From Trueperaceae bacterium (GTDB lineage: Bacteria > Deinococcota > Deinococci > Deinococcales > Trueperaceae), in contig DASVDQ010000046.1 of the NCBI GenBank assembly GCA_036381035.1, forward strand, positions 1-38,432: a stretch of 38,432 bases of DNA, in the 5' to 3' direction. Shown one piece after another: positions 31,028 through 38,291 of the stretch. Numbering within the stretch: the first letter of the stretch is position 1; the number at the start of each line of letters is the position of its first letter. The position numbers and the translations under genes are program-made. The notes beneath the pieces were generated by a model. It was not told the origin of the DNA and did no database searches. It saw only the letters and a program-made list of their open reading frames with translations.

Positions 31028-32698
31028 CTAAGGGGGAGGGGGCGGCGCACAGGTGACGGTCGCGTACTCCACCCGGGCCGACGCGAGCTCCCCGGCCGCG
31101 ACCTGCTGCGTCTGCGTCGTCGGCGAGGGCAGGTGGATCCGGCAGCTGGGCTCGCCGAACTTGCCCGTCGTGACGGACTGGGCGACGATCTCGTAGCTGC
31201 CGGGCTCGAGCTCGGTGAACGTGGTGCTCTGCTGCACGGCCACCGCCCCGATCCCGGGCCCGCTGAGCGTGACCTTCGCCTCGACCGGGGAGTCGATGGT
31301 GATGGCGAGCTTGCCGTCCACCGGGCGGTACTCGATCGCCGCGGAGACCACCTTCCCGGCCGCTACCTGCAGCTCCGACGCGAAGACGTCCTGGTGGTAG
31401 GTGAAGCCGTCGACCACGACGCCGTACGCCTCCAGCCGGTAGGCGCCGGGGGCCAGGTTGTTGATCGTCGCGCTGCCCGTCAACGCATGCCCCGCGACCG
31501 TGGCCACGACCTGCGAGTCGTCGGGGAGGCCCGCTACCTCGACCCGCACGCTCCCGGTCACGGCCTCGAACAGCACCGCGGCGAGGGCGGTCTCGCCCGC
31601 CGCGACCTCGCCGCCGAAGGTGCTGGACGCCGTCCCGTACGTGAACCCGACCTCGTTGCCCGTGACGTCGGCGGCGGTCACCACGTCGGCAGGCTCATCG
31701 AACGCGTATGCGCCCGGCTCGAGGTACGGGAGGACCTTCGAGGCGTCGATGGTGAACGCCCTGCCGTGCGGCCCGAGCAGGTCGATGCCGGCCGCCGTCC
31801 CGCTCGGCAGACCGTTGACGACGAACTCGATCGCCCCGGTGACGGCCGTGTACGTCACCGCGGCCGACGCCGACTCGCCCGCGGCCACGGCCACCACCTG
31901 CTCCGCGGGCTGCGCGGCGAAGCCGTAGAGGTCCGACCGTGCCTCTGTCGCGTACACGCTGTAGTCGCCGGGCTGGAGCCCGTTGAACGTCGTCGATGCG
32001 GTCGCGGCGTCGCTGAAACCGTCCGGCCCCGTCACGCTCACGGACGCCGGGGCAGCGGGCCCGAGGCCGTCGACCGTGAGGACCAGGCTGCCGAGCGACG
32101 CGCCCTCCGCGAGGTACTCCACCGTCACGGACGCCGTCTCGTCGGCCGTGACCGTCACAGCCTGTGTGCTTCGCCCCGGCACGTAGACCTCGCCCGCCGC
32201 GCTCACCTCGGCGGCGGACACCGTGTAGTCGCCCGGGACGAGGTGCTCGAGGGCCGCGCTCCCCGTCGCGGCGGCCTCGAAGCCTTGCGGCCCGGTGACC
32301 GTGACGGCCGCGGATGCGTCGCCGGGCAGGCCGGTGACGGTCAGCTCGAGGGCGCCGCTGGCCGCCTCCACGTAGCGCACCGCCACGGCGGCGGTCGCTC
32401 CCGCCGCGACGACCACGCTCTGCTGGACGACCTCGGCCAGGTACAGGGCCTCCGCCGACACCGCGTCGGACCTGACCGCGTAGGCGCCCGGCGACAGGCC
32501 CGTCAGCGTGCCGCTGCCCGTCAACGCCTCGTGGAAGCCTGCCGGACCGCTGACCGTGACGGCGGCGTCGAGGGAAGCGGGCAGGCCGCTCACCGCGATG
32601 TCCATGGCGCCGAGCGACGCCGTGCCCCGGCAGGCGCCGAGCATGAGGACCAGGCCGGCCGAACACCAGAACGCCGGCGACAGCCTCGCGAGTCGCAC
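31028..32698 (-). CDS. Lipoprotein built of six beta-rich repeats
   Basis: A 556-residue surface lipoprotein with signal peptide and lipobox LGAC (Cys23). The rest is six repeats of about 85-95 residues. Each begins with a strand such as GALELTVTGLPGDASAAVTV, then T/SGPxGF, a turn with GLxPGDY, and ends with a VVVAAGxTAAVxVxY strand. Starts of the repeats are near residues 31, 115, 205, 295, 385 and 465. The pattern is like Ig or carboxypeptidase-regulatory-like (PEGA-type) folds, which act as spacers or adhesive modules. The tail is APPPPP. GTG 32698 follows GGAGGTAGAGG. It lies just upstream of the subtilase gene in the same direction, so the two surface proteins may be co-expressed. Confidence 0.82.
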   Translation of the reverse strand: MRLARLSPAFWCSAGLVLMLGACRGTASLGAMDIAVSGLPASLDAAVTVSGPAGFHEALTGSGTLTGLSPGAYAVRSDAVSAEALYLAEVVQQSVVVAAGATAAVAVRYVEAASGALELTVTGLPGDASAAVTVTGPQGFEAAATGSAALEHLVPGDYTVSAAEVSAAGEVYVPGRSTQAVTVTADETASVTVEYLAEGASLGSLVLTVDGLGPAAPASVSVTGPDGFSDAATASTTFNGLQPGDYSVYATEARSDLYGFAAQPAEQVVAVAAGESASAAVTYTAVTGAIEFVVNGLPSGTAAGIDLLGPHGRAFTIDASKVLPYLEPGAYAFDEPADVVTAADVTGNEVGFTYGTASSTFGGEVAAGETALAAVLFEAVTGSVRVEVAGLPDDSQVVATVAGHALTGSATINNLAPGAYRLEAYGVVVDGFTYHQDVFASELQVAAGKVVSAAIEYRPVDGKLAITIDSPVEAKVTLSGPGIGAVAVQQSTTFTELEPGSYEIVAQSVTTGKFGEPSCRIHLPSPTTQTQQVAAGELASARVEYATVTCAPPPPP

Positions 32699-32718
32699 TA
32701 CCTCTACCTCCGGGGGTC

Positions 32719-32724
32719 AGCCTA
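32719..32724 (-). promoter_or_regulatory. Candidate -10 box for the repeat lipoprotein gene
   Basis: TAGGCT on the minus strand, followed by a leader of about 15 bases with a strong Shine-Dalgarno sequence before GTG 32698. There is no clear -35. Confidence 0.4.
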
Positions 32725-32776
32725 AGGAGGGGTGCGTGTCGCGACCGTGTCGCCTCGAGGAGGCGCCCGGTGCGTC

Positions 32777-33973
32777 CTAGAAGGCGTTCAGGCCCGTGAT
32801 GTGCCTGCCCAGCACGAGGGTGTGGACGGTGTCCGTCCCCTCGTAGGTGGCGACGGTCTCGAGGTTGAGCATGTGCCTTATCGCTGCGTACTCGGTGGTG
32901 ATGCCGTTGCCGCCGAGCAGGTCTCGGGCGGCGCGCGCCACGGCCAGCGCCGAGCGGCAGTTCTCGCGCTTGGCCAGCGACACGCGCGTGGGGTGGTCCT
33001 GCCCCTCCTCCTTGAGCCTGCCCAGGCGGTAGGCGAGGAGGCTGCCCTTCGTGATCTCGGCGAGCATGTCGGCGAGGCGCTCCTGGACGATCTGCTTGCT
33101 GGCCAGCGGGTCGCCGAAGACCACGCGGTCGGCGGTGTAGGCGACGGCCTCGTCGAAGCAGGCCTGCGCGGCGCCCAGCACGCCGAAGGCGATGCCGAAG
33201 CGGGCCTGGTTGAGGCAGGACAGCGGTCCCCGCAGGCCCTCGACCGCCAGCCGGTTCGCCGCCGGGACAGCGACCTCGTCGAGGTAGAGCTCCGACGTCA
33301 CCGAGGCGCGCATCGACGCCTTCGTCTTGATGTCGACGGCGCTGAACCCCTCCCTGTCGGTCTCGACGACGAAGCCGAGCACCTCGCCGGACCCCTCGTC
33401 GCGCGCCCACACGATCGCGACGTCGGCGCGCGATCCGGAGGTGATCCAGCGCTTCACGCCCGTGATCACGTACTCGTCGCCGACGCGCCGGCAGCGGGTG
33501 CGCATCGAGCCGGGGTCGGAGCCGGCGTCGGGCTCGGTGAGGCCGAAGCAGCCGACGGCCTCGCCGGAGGCCAGGCGCGGCAGCCACTCGTCCTTGAGCT
33601 CCTCGCTGGCCCAGCGGTGGATGGGGTACATGACCAGAGAGGACTGCACGCTGACGAAGGACCGCATGCCGGAGTCGACGTACTCGACCTCGCGGCAGAC
33701 CAGGCCGTAGGCGCTGTAGCTGGCCTCTGCCCCGCCGTAGCGCTCGGGGAGGGTGACGCCCAGCGCGCCGATCTCGCCGAAGCGCCTGGGCAGGTCCTCG
33801 GGGAACACCCCCTGCAGCCACCACTCGCCCACGTGGGGCAGCAGCTCGGCGCGCACGTACTCGCGCACCGAGTCGCGGATCATGCGCTCCTCGCCGTCGT
33901 AGAGGGCGTCGACGTCGTAGAAGTCCTTCAGCGACGGCGCCGCCGCGCCGGTCTTCACGCTCACGGTGGTCAT
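32777..33973 (-). CDS. gcdH: Acyl-CoA dehydrogenase, glutaryl-CoA dehydrogenase-like
   Basis: FAD-dependent acyl-CoA dehydrogenase, 398 residues. Its segments match glutaryl-CoA dehydrogenase, which oxidises and decarboxylates glutaryl-CoA to crotonyl-CoA in lysine and tryptophan breakdown: VDSGMRSFVSVQSSLVMYPI with Arg103 at the position of the substrate-carboxylate arginine, GCFGLTEPDAGSDPGSMRTR, RWITSGSRADVAIVWARD, LLGGNGITTEYAAIRHM, and the catalytic base Glu378 in TYEGTDTVHTLVLGRHITGL. Other short-chain acyl-CoA dehydrogenases lack that arginine. No lysine degradation partner gene is nearby. GGGAG precedes the ATG. It follows a winged-helix gene by 23 bases and probably shares its transcript. 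Confidence 0.9.
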   Translation of the reverse strand: MTTVSVKTGAAAPSLKDFYDVDALYDGEERMIRDSVREYVRAELLPHVGEWWLQGVFPEDLPRRFGEIGALGVTLPERYGGAEASYSAYGLVCREVEYVDSGMRSFVSVQSSLVMYPIHRWASEELKDEWLPRLASGEAVGCFGLTEPDAGSDPGSMRTRCRRVGDEYVITGVKRWITSGSRADVAIVWARDEGSGEVLGFVVETDREGFSAVDIKTKASMRASVTSELYLDEVAVPAANRLAVEGLRGPLSCLNQARFGIAFGVLGAAQACFDEAVAYTADRVVFGDPLASKQIVQERLADMLAEITKGSLLAYRLGRLKEEGQDHPTRVSLAKRENCRSALAVARAARDLLGGNGITTEYAAIRHMLNLETVATYEGTDTVHTLVLGRHITGLNAF

Positions 33974-33996
33974 GTCGGCTCCCGCGGGGCTGGGCG

Positions 33997-34239
33997 CTAC
34001 GTCTCCCCGAACAGCTTCTTCAGCGCGTCCTCCTTGGACGTGCGCTTGGCCGGATGATACCTATCGCCCTCCAGGGTGATCCGGCCCGCCTCGAGGAGCG
34101 TGGCCAACGAGGCCTCGATCGTGTCGATGGCCAGCTCCTCGAAGTGGTGCTCGTCGATGTAGCGCTGGACCTCGCGCACCGTGGCGCCCTTCGCGCCGCT
34201 GGACGCGATGGCCTCGAGCACCCAGGAGTCGACCGTCAT
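33997..34239 (-). CDS. Small winged-helix-like protein
   Basis: An 80-residue basic protein. The first 60 residues (VLEAIASSGAKGATVREVQR, then TIEASLATLLEAGRITLEGD, then RYHP) have the layout of a winged helix: three helices and a two-strand wing. The tail KRTSKEDALKKLFGE is charged and helical. No family name can be given. It may be a DNA-binding regulator of the downstream acyl-CoA dehydrogenase gene, but the position is the only evidence. It is preceded by a -10 box and no Shine-Dalgarno sequence. Confidence 0.75.
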   Translation of the reverse strand: MTVDSWVLEAIASSGAKGATVREVQRYIDEHHFEELAIDTIEASLATLLEAGRITLEGDRYHPAKRTSKEDALKKLFGET

Positions 34240-34244
34240 GCGCC

Positions 34245-34250
34245 ATGTTA
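34245..34250 (-). promoter_or_regulatory. -10 box for a leaderless winged-helix gene mRNA
   Basis: TAACAT on the minus strand is followed by five bases and ATG 34239, with no Shine-Dalgarno sequence. Confidence 0.5.
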
Positions 34251-34281
34251 CGCCGCGACGCGGCGCGCCGGGCGTGACCGG

Positions 34282-34298
34282 CGGCCCCGGTGGGGCCG
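34282..34298 (-). terminator. Hairpin after the iron-sulfur protein gene
   Basis: CGGCCCC and GGGGCCG form a seven-pair stem around a three-base loop, 17 bases after the stop of the leftward iron-sulfur gene. There is no U tract. It is likely the end of the tatA-tatC-aroG-ferredoxin transcript. Confidence 0.4.
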
Positions 34299-34314
34299 GG
34301 CCGCGACGTCCTCC

Positions 34315-35322
34315 TCAGCGGTGGTAGGCGCCGGGGTGCCCGCTGTCCTCCGCGGAGGCGTAGGCGACCTGTTCGCCGGCGCGCACCTCGCCCCAGGTGA
34401 CCTCGTCGTCCATGCTGACGACCTTCACGGGACAGGCCGGCACGCAGGCGTCGCAGCCCAGGCAGCGCTCCGGGTCGAGCAGGAGCTTGCCGCCCTCGGG
34501 GGTCAGCTCGCGGCGCAGCGCGTCGGTGGGGCAGGCCTTGGTGCAGAGCGGGCAGAGTATGCAGCCGTCGGCGACGCGGGGCAGGCGGAAGGGGACGAGC
34601 GTCTCCGGCGGGGGGTCGGCGGCGCGCAGCGCCGCGACGAGGCGCGAGCGCTCGCGCGGCATGTCCTTCAGGCCTGGCTCGGCGTCGGGCGCCGGCAGGA
34701 CGCGTTCGAGCGGCGCCAGGGCGTCGGCGGCCACCTGGCCGGCCTCGCGCAGCCCGCCCCTGAGGAGGGCGCGGCGGCTGAGGCGCTCGCCGGGCCCCAC
34801 CTGGTCGAGGCGGTCCACCCGCCTGACCTCGACCTCGAGGCCGCGCCCCAGCGCCGTCGCGAGCCGGCGGGCCTCGGCGGCGGTGTCCTCGACCGCGGTG
34901 GGCACGCTGGGCCCGCCGATGCGGCAGTTGGCGCAGTCGCCGCGGCCGAGGACGACCCGGCCGCCTTGGTCCGCCAGGTGCAGCATGTCCGTGGGCGAGA
35001 GCTTGGCCAGGCACTGCACGCTCTGGGCGCTGCCCTCGACCCGCGAGCAGCGCGCGGGCGCGGCGGCGGCCAGGCTCGAGCGCTGCTCCAGCGCCTCCGA
35101 AGGGCAGGCCCTCACGCACAGGCCGCAGCCGGTGCAGTCGACGGGGTCGATCTCGACGCGCAGCGCGAACACCCGCACGGCATCGTGGGGGCAGGCGTCG
35201 ACGCATTCCCGGCAGGCGATGTTCGAGGCCCGGGTGACGACGAGGCAGCGCTCGGCCGTGTACTGAGGCGTGACGTCGACCGCGCGGAGGACGAAGCCCA
35301 GGAGGTCGTCGAGGCCGGGCAG
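34315..35322 (-). CDS. Multicluster [4Fe-4S] ferredoxin-like protein, probable CTG start
   Basis: Electron-transfer type protein of about 335 residues with at least three complete [4Fe-4S] motifs: DCTGCGLCVRACP, DGCILCPLCTKACP and RCLGCDACVPACP. There is also a middle cysteine region (QCLAKL and DCANCRIGG). The first GTG or ATG in frame is at 35178, but the frame continues upstream with ERCLVVTRA and then ACRECVDACPHDAV, another cluster-binding motif. The true start must be further upstream. No ATG, GTG or TTG is available there. CTG 35322, eight bases after the aroG stop and nine bases after GAGGT, is the best candidate. Partner enzymes are not seen in the window; similar proteins accompany molybdopterin oxidoreductases elsewhere, which is only an analogy. 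Confidence 0.8.
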   Translation of the reverse strand: MPGLDDLLGFVLRAVDVTPQYTAERCLVVTRASNIACRECVDACPHDAVRVFALRVEIDPVDCTGCGLCVRACPSEALEQRSSLAAAAPARCSRVEGSAQSVQCLAKLSPTDMLHLADQGGRVVLGRGDCANCRIGGPSVPTAVEDTAAEARRLATALGRGLEVEVRRVDRLDQVGPGERLSRRALLRGGLREAGQVAADALAPLERVLPAPDAEPGLKDMPRERSRLVAALRAADPPPETLVPFRLPRVADGCILCPLCTKACPTDALRRELTPEGGKLLLDPERCLGCDACVPACPVKVVSMDDEVTWGEVRAGEQVAYASAEDSGHPGAYHR

Positions 35323-35329
35323 GGGGCGC

Positions 35330-36442
35330 CTACCTCTCCGCCGCGAACCCGGAGAGCTCGAGCCGCTGGGCCGAGAGCGACTCGTGGTACGCCACGGCCT
35401 CCAGGTAGTCGTCGAACGCCCGCAGGTCCACCTGCTGCTTCTGGTCTGAGAGGGCCACGGACGGGTTCGGGTGCACCTCGATCATCACGCCGTCGGCGCC
35501 GACGGCGAGGCCGGCCTTGGTGAGCGCGACGAGCAGGTCGCGCCTGCCGCCGGAGTGAGTGACGTCGACGATCACCGGCAGGTGCGACTCGAGCTTCGCC
35601 AGGGCGACCGCGGACACGTCGAGCGTGTTGCGCGTGTAGCGCTCGAACGTCCTGATGCCGCGCTCGCAGAGGATGACGTTCGGGTTGCCCTCGGACAGCA
35701 GGTACTCCGCGGCCATCAGCCACTCCTCGACGGTCGCCGAGAGGCCGCGCTTCAGGAGCACGGGCTTGCTGCTCCGACCGACGGCCTTGAGCAGCGGGAA
35801 GTTCTGCATGTTGCGGGCGCCGACCTGCAGGACGTCGACGTGCTCCTCGAACAGCGGCAGGTCGCGGCCGCTGACGATCTCTGAGACGAAGTAGAGACCG
35901 TGGGCGTCGCAGGCCTCGCGGCCGAGGGCGAGACCCTCCTCGCCGAGGCCCTGGAAGCTGTACGGGTCGGTGCGCGGCTTGTAGGCGCCGCCGCGGAACA
36001 GGCGCACGCCGCGCGAGGCCACGTGGGCGGCGGTCGCGAACACCTGCTCGCGCGACTCGATCGCGCAGGGCCCGGCGATGAGCACGGGCGGGCGACCGGT
36101 GCCGACCTCCACGTCGCCGACCCGCACGACCGTGTCGTCGGGGTGCTGGTCGCGCGACATCAGGTACTGACGCCTCTCGCGCCGCTCGGAGAGCTGCATG
36201 CTGGCCTGGAACACCTGCTTGAACAGCGACTTGACGGTGGCGTCGTCGAAGGGACCGCGGTTCGCGGCGACGAGCGCGTCGAGCATCTCCTGCTCCCTGA
36301 CCGGGTCGTACTGGGACGCGCCGGCCGCGGTCTGCAGCGCGCCGATCTCGGCGGCGACCCTGGCCCTCTCGGAGAGGAGCTCGAGGATGCGGAGGTTCAG
36401 CTCGTCAATGCGCGCCCGAAGGCTCCGTACGCTCTCTGGCAT
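35330..36442 (-). CDS. aroG: Chorismate mutase/DAHP synthase bifunctional protein (AroA(G) type)
   Basis: Condenses PEP and erythrose-4-phosphate to DAHP, the first step of aromatic amino-acid synthesis. Residues 1-90 are an AroQ-type chorismate mutase domain (VRSLRARIDELNLRILELLS), as in the Bacillus enzyme where it confers feedback control. The rest is a type I-beta DAHP synthase: PVLIAGPCAIESREQVF, FRGGAYKPRTDPYSFQGLG, VGARNMQNFPLLKAVG, KPVLLKRG, CERGIRTFE, PVIVDVTHSGGRRD and GADGVMIEVHPNPSVALSD. The 370 residues are a normal length for the fusion. The start ATG 36442 lies 38 bases inside the end of tatC, with its own -10 box five bases upstream. Confidence 0.96.
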   Translation of the reverse strand: MPESVRSLRARIDELNLRILELLSERARVAAEIGALQTAAGASQYDPVREQEMLDALVAANRGPFDDATVKSLFKQVFQASMQLSERRERRQYLMSRDQHPDDTVVRVGDVEVGTGRPPVLIAGPCAIESREQVFATAAHVASRGVRLFRGGAYKPRTDPYSFQGLGEEGLALGREACDAHGLYFVSEIVSGRDLPLFEEHVDVLQVGARNMQNFPLLKAVGRSSKPVLLKRGLSATVEEWLMAAEYLLSEGNPNVILCERGIRTFERYTRNTLDVSAVALAKLESHLPVIVDVTHSGGRRDLLVALTKAGLAVGADGVMIEVHPNPSVALSDQKQQVDLRAFDDYLEAVAYHESLSAQRLELSGFAAER

Positions 36443-37139
36443 CCCTGATACTACGCTCGCTGAGCCGGACCACGACGACGGTCAGCTCGAAGAGGACGAT
36501 GAGGGGCACGGCGACGAGCGCGAGGTTGAACGGGTCCCCGGTGGGCGTGATGACGATGGCCAGGGCCGTGCCGCCCACGATCGCCCAGCGCCGGCTCGCC
36601 ACGAGCCGCTTCCTTGTCAGGATCCCCATGCGGGCGAGCAGGAAGCCGAGCACGGGCATCTCGAACATCACGCCGAACATGCCCATGAGCATGAGGATCG
36701 TCGAGATGTACCTGCCGATCGAGAGCAGGCCGACGGCCTCGCCGCCGAGGAACCCGAGCAGGAACGGGACGGTGAAGGGCAGGACGACGTAGTAGGCGAA
36801 CGCCGCCCCGGCCGCGAACGCCAAGGCGGAGAAGAGGATGAAGGGGACGGCGTAGCGCCGCTCCTCGGCGTAGAGGCCCGGCGCCACGAAGCCCCACACC
36901 TGGCCGACGATGACGGGCGAGGCGAGCACGAGGCCGAAGAACGAAGCGATCTGCATCGACACCGTGAACGGCTCGAGGACGCTGAAGTAGTTCAGCGTCA
37001 TCGCGGCCGGCAGCGGCGCCTTGAGCCACTCGAGGATGGTGAAGCGGAACGCGAAAGCCACGGCCGAGGCGACCACCCAGGCCGCGAACGCGACGAAGAG
37101 GCGCTTGCGCAGCTCCTCGAGGTGCTCGAAGATCGTCAC
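36405..37139 (-). CDS. tatC: Sec-independent protein translocase TatC
   Basis: Core membrane receptor of the twin-arginine translocase, which exports folded proteins. The N terminus MTIFEHLEELRKRLF has the family HLEELRKR motif. The six-helix body includes FFGLVLASPVIVGQVWGFVAPGLY, MLMGMFGVMFEMPVLGF and the conserved TPTGDPFNLALVAVPLIVLFE. The 244 residues are typical. GTG 37139 lies 31 bases after tatA. No tatB is seen, so the machine may be a two-component TatAC type. The last 38 bases overlap the aroG coding region. Confidence 0.96.
   Translation of the reverse strand: MTIFEHLEELRKRLFVAFAAWVVASAVAFAFRFTILEWLKAPLPAAMTLNYFSVLEPFTVSMQIASFFGLVLASPVIVGQVWGFVAPGLYAEERRYAVPFILFSALAFAAGAAFAYYVVLPFTVPFLLGFLGGEAVGLLSIGRYISTILMLMGMFGVMFEMPVLGFLLARMGILTRKRLVASRRWAIVGGTALAIVITPTGDPFNLALVAVPLIVLFELTVVVVRLSERSIRDARERTEPSGAH
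36448..36453 (-). promoter_or_regulatory. -10 box inside tatC for aroG
   Basis: TAGTAT on the minus strand is followed by five bases (CAGGG) and the aroG ATG at 36442. It would allow aroG to be transcribed, apparently leaderless, independently of the tat genes. Confidence 0.5.
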
Positions 37140-37170
37140 GCCTCAGCCCCCGGCTCGTGCGGGAACGTCT

Positions 37171-37458
37171 TCAGGCGCGCTCGCCGTTGGTGGCGGCCTC
37201 CACCGGCTGGGGCTGGCCCTGCGGGGCGGGCGGCGCCGGCGGGTTCGTCGCGGCGGCGGACACGGCCGCGCCCTTGGCGCCCTGCTCGTCGTCCTCGATG
37301 TCCTTGCGCATGTCGCGCAGGCCCTTGCGGAACTCGCGGACGGACTGGCCCAGGCCCTTGGCCATCTCCGGCAGGCGGCGGGGCCCGAACACGAGCAGCA
37401 CGATCACGAGGAGGATGAGGATCTCGGGCAGGCCGATGGAGCCGAACAGTCTTGGCAT
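37171..37458 (-). CDS. tatA: Twin-arginine translocase subunit TatA
   Basis: Small pore-forming Tat subunit, 95 residues. The N-terminal helix GLPEILILLVIVLLVFG is followed by the family hinge GPRRLPEMAKGLGQSVREFR, an amphipathic helix and a disordered Ala/Pro/Gln-rich tail. The GLPE and FG positions fit TatA. ATG 37458 is chosen because GGAGGAGCACTG precedes it; an open frame upstream to 37623 is not used. It heads the run tatA-tatC-aroG-iron-sulfur protein. Confidence 0.95.
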   Translation of the reverse strand: MPRLFGSIGLPEILILLVIVLLVFGPRRLPEMAKGLGQSVREFRKGLRDMRKDIEDDEQGAKGAAVSAAATNPPAPPAPQGQPQPVEAATNGERA

Positions 37459-37477
37459 CAGTGCTCCTCCGGAGCCG

Positions 37478-37486
37478 ATGCTAGCA
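37478..37486 (-). promoter_or_regulatory. Extended -10 promoter for tatA
   Basis: On the minus strand TGC followed by TAGCAT is an extended -10 box, 19 bases before the start codon, with the Shine-Dalgarno sequence between. Confidence 0.6.
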
Positions 37487-37609
37487 GGACGCGGCCCGCG
37501 GGTGGTCTCGCGGCGAGCCTCGGCGAGCGCCGCGGGCCGTCCGCGGGCGGTGCGGGCGAGGGGTCCCGGACGGGCCGTCGACTGGTCGTTATCGCCGTCC
37601 TGGACGGCC

Positions 37610-37639
37610 TTGACTCGGAGCAAGGACGCATGCTAGCTT
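37610..37639 (+). promoter_or_regulatory. Strong promoter of the tRNA-tuf operon
   Basis: TTGACT (37610-37615) and TAGCTT (37634-37639) are separated by 18 bases, and TGC precedes the -10 box, giving both a near-consensus -35 and an extended -10. Transcription would begin near 37646, about 20 bases before the first tRNA. Confidence 0.75.
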
Positions 37640-37664
37640 GACAATTCGGGTCTGCGGCTCGGCT

Positions 37665-37740
37665 GCCACCCTAGCTCAATCGGTAGAGCATCCGACTTGT
37701 AATCGGAAGGTTGTCGGTTCGACTCCGATGGGTGGCTCCA
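37665..37740 (+). tRNA. tRNA-Thr (anticodon TGT)
   Basis: 76 bases including encoded CCA. The acceptor stem GCCACCC pairs with GGGTGGC, the D arm is AGCTCAATCGGTAGAGCA, the anticodon loop CTTGTAA carries TGT, and the T arm has GGTTCGACTCC. It reads ACA and, by wobble, other Thr codons. First of four tRNAs ahead of tuf. Confidence 0.96.
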
Positions 37741-37834
37741 CGCCAGGCTCGTCTTCGCGAGGAGGGCGCGGCCCCGAGAGAGGGGCGGCGCTCGTCGGGG
37801 AGCGAAGCCCCGGCGGCGGCCTAGCGCGGGGCAT

Positions 37835-37920
37835 GGGTAGGTGCCCGAGTGGTTAAAGGGGACGGACTGTAAATCCGTTGGCTTATGCCTACGCTGGTTC
37901 GAATCCAGCCCTGCCCACCA
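37835..37920 (+). tRNA. tRNA-Tyr (anticodon GTA)
   Basis: 86 bases with encoded CCA. Acceptor GGGTAGG pairs with CCTGCCC (one G-U). It has the long class II variable arm expected of bacterial tRNA-Tyr. The anticodon loop CTGTAAA carries GTA, and the T arm contains GGTTCGAATCC. Confidence 0.95.
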
Positions 37921-37988
37921 CACGCACGGCCGGCGCCGCAGGCCGACGGGAGCGTCCCGACCCCAGGGGCAGCGGGGCGCTCCGCCGC

Positions 37989-38064
<76 letters not shown>

Positions 38065-38111
38065 GCCGCTCCACTACGCGCCGCCGGCCGCGCCGGTCCG
38101 CGCGCGGGCGG

Positions 38112-38186
<75 letters not shown>

Positions 38187-38206
38187 AAGCGGTCACGGCG
38201 CAGTCG

Positions 38207-38236
38207 GCCGCCCCCAGTTCGGACCACGGGGGCGGC
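38207..38236 (+). other. Hairpin between tRNA-Thr and tuf
   Basis: GCCGCCCCC (38207-38215) pairs perfectly with GGGGGCGGC (38228-38236) around a 12-base loop. It lies 20 bases after the last tRNA and 55 before tuf, without a T tract. It could protect the 5' end of the processed tuf mRNA, mark a processing site, or partly terminate transcription. Confidence 0.5.
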
Positions 38237-38291
38237 TCCTGCCGCCGCGAGGTGAACGGCCCGCCCGGGCCTTCGAGAAGGAGAGACCGGT

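Noticed and set aside
31028-32698. Repeats in the lipoprotein gene considered as a CRISPR-like or minisatellite array
   Set aside because: The repeats are long, coding and diverged at DNA level, with no short identical repeats or unique spacers. They reflect protein domain duplication.
37140-37170. A tatB gene
   Set aside because: Only 31 bases separate tatA and tatC, and no second TatA/B-like helix is found nearby, so no tatB is called.
37633-37923. Open frame on the minus strand across the tRNA genes, with WAGLDSNQRRHKPTDLQS-like sequence
   Set aside because: It is the antisense translation of tRNA-Tyr and tRNA-Thr; such frames are a well-known false protein family. Other frames over the tRNA cluster (37821-38168 minus, 37638-37856 and 37841-38299 plus) are discarded for the same reason.
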